DNA of 64,000 nt from MFD01275-c22 sp963705885. Lineage in GTDB: Bacteria > Actinomycetota > Actinomycetes > JACCUZ01. Shown here one piece after another: positions 63,627 to 64,000 of this stretch (position 1 is its first letter; every line of letters starts with the position of its first letter). Made by a program: the position numbers and the translations under genes. Below the pieces are notes generated by a model. It had not been told where the DNA came from and did no database searches. It saw only the letters and a program-made list of their open reading frames with translations. Location: the NCBI GenBank assembly GCA_963705885.1, contig OY970120.1, positions 2,852,001 to 2,916,000 on the forward strand, written 5' to 3'.

Positions 63627-64000
63627 CGGCGGGGTGGGCGACGGCCCCCCTGACCGGCGGGGTCGCGCTGCTCGAGCGCGCCCTGGCCTACACCCTCGGC
63701 GGTCTCCTGCTCGTCACGCCCGACGCCATGCGCGACCCCACCCCGTGCCACGGCTGGGACCTGCACGACCTCTTGCTGCACATGGACGACTCGCTGCGCG
63801 CGCTCGACGAGGCGATCGCCACCGGCCGGGTCGCCCTCGACGACGAGGGCGCGCCTGCCGACCCGCCCGACGCCGCGCCCGGCCCGGCGGTCGACCTCGT
63901 CGCCCGGCTGCGCACCCGGGCCTGTCGCATGATCGGGTCCTGGGCGACCGCGACCGTGCCCGCGCCGGTGGCGGTGGCCGACCGGTCCCTGACCCCGGAG
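63623..64000 (+). CDS. DinB-like mycothiol-dependent protein (TIGR03086 type), partial
   Basis: Starts at GTG 63623, overlapping the sigma factor stop; the right edge cuts it after 126 codons. The segment TPCHGWDLHDLLLHM near residues 42-56 is the metal-binding/mycothiol motif of the family. A helical bundle follows. Likely co-translated with the sigma factor and perhaps acting in thiol-linked detoxification, as the divergent VOC gene might. Confidence 0.75.
   Translation, partial: MTAGWATAPLTGGVALLERALAYTLGGLLLVTPDAMRDPTPCHGWDLHDLLLHMDDSLRALDEAIATGRVALDDEGAPADPPDAAPGPAVDLVARLRTRACRMIGSWATATVPAPVAVADRSLTPE

Overview
The window is chromosomal DNA from a high-GC Gram-positive bacterium of the phylum Actinomycetota. 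The evidence is uniformly GC-rich codon use, frequent GTG starts, ATGA/GTGA gene overlaps, actinobacterial families (DUF5999, DUF6893, DUF5947, DUF6084, a TIGR03086-type mycothiol-linked DinB protein) and an arg cluster with argR inside it. The 16S gene at 9721-11243 could settle the genus; I do not name one.

Layout: (1) 1-5944 is housekeeping: the start of tlyA, a phasin-like gene, SCP2, a HAD phosphatase, two TPR proteins, DUF1015 and an SSB-like protein. (2) 5947-11560 is a complete rRNA operon on the minus strand (16S-23S-5S, no tRNA in the spacer) with a clear promoter and a terminator. (3) 11793-21279, minus strand, holds tyrS, a 3-methyladenine glycosylase and argCJBDRGH under a two-box ARG operator. 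(4) 21358-28466 holds a secreted beta-helix protein, an SDR enzyme, pheST and DUF5999. (5) 28474-36605 is the most unusual region. A cytosolic subtilisin-like protease is divergent from a TPR-CHAT (caspase-like) protein. Three paralogous 62-residue peptide genes follow, then a membrane M50 protease with a PqqD-like N-terminus and a long Pro/Ser/Thr tail. A small protein and an ECF sigma factor converge on it. (6) 36704-44828 holds a histidine kinase, an rRNA/tRNA methyltransferase, infC-rpmI-rplT with a leader attenuator and a rare ATC start, SseB-like, phosphoribosyltransferase and metallo-beta-lactamase genes, and a ring-opening amidohydrolase/carbamate kinase pair. (7) 45050-47733 is a carboxyltransferase/CoA-transferase pair. 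(8) 47794-61987 is a full group 1h-type (high-affinity, oxygen-tolerant) [NiFe] hydrogenase locus: structural subunits, accessory proteins, maturation protease and hypA, hypC (two copies), hypD, hypE and, convergently, hypF; hypB is absent. (9) 61998-64000 has a VOC protein divergent from a SigG-type sigma factor and a partial DinB-like gene.

How they may work together: the hydrogenase locus looks like one translationally coupled operon for scavenging trace H2. The region 5 genes look like a peptide-processing or protease-signalling system. The three short peptides align without a gap and share a leader-like N-terminal half and an Asn/Ser/Thr/Ala-rich C-terminal half. The adjacent PqqD-like/M50 protein is a plausible processing and export partner, and the CHAT and S8 proteases are plausible effectors. 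I know of no characterised system with this exact composition, so it is the main candidate for novelty.
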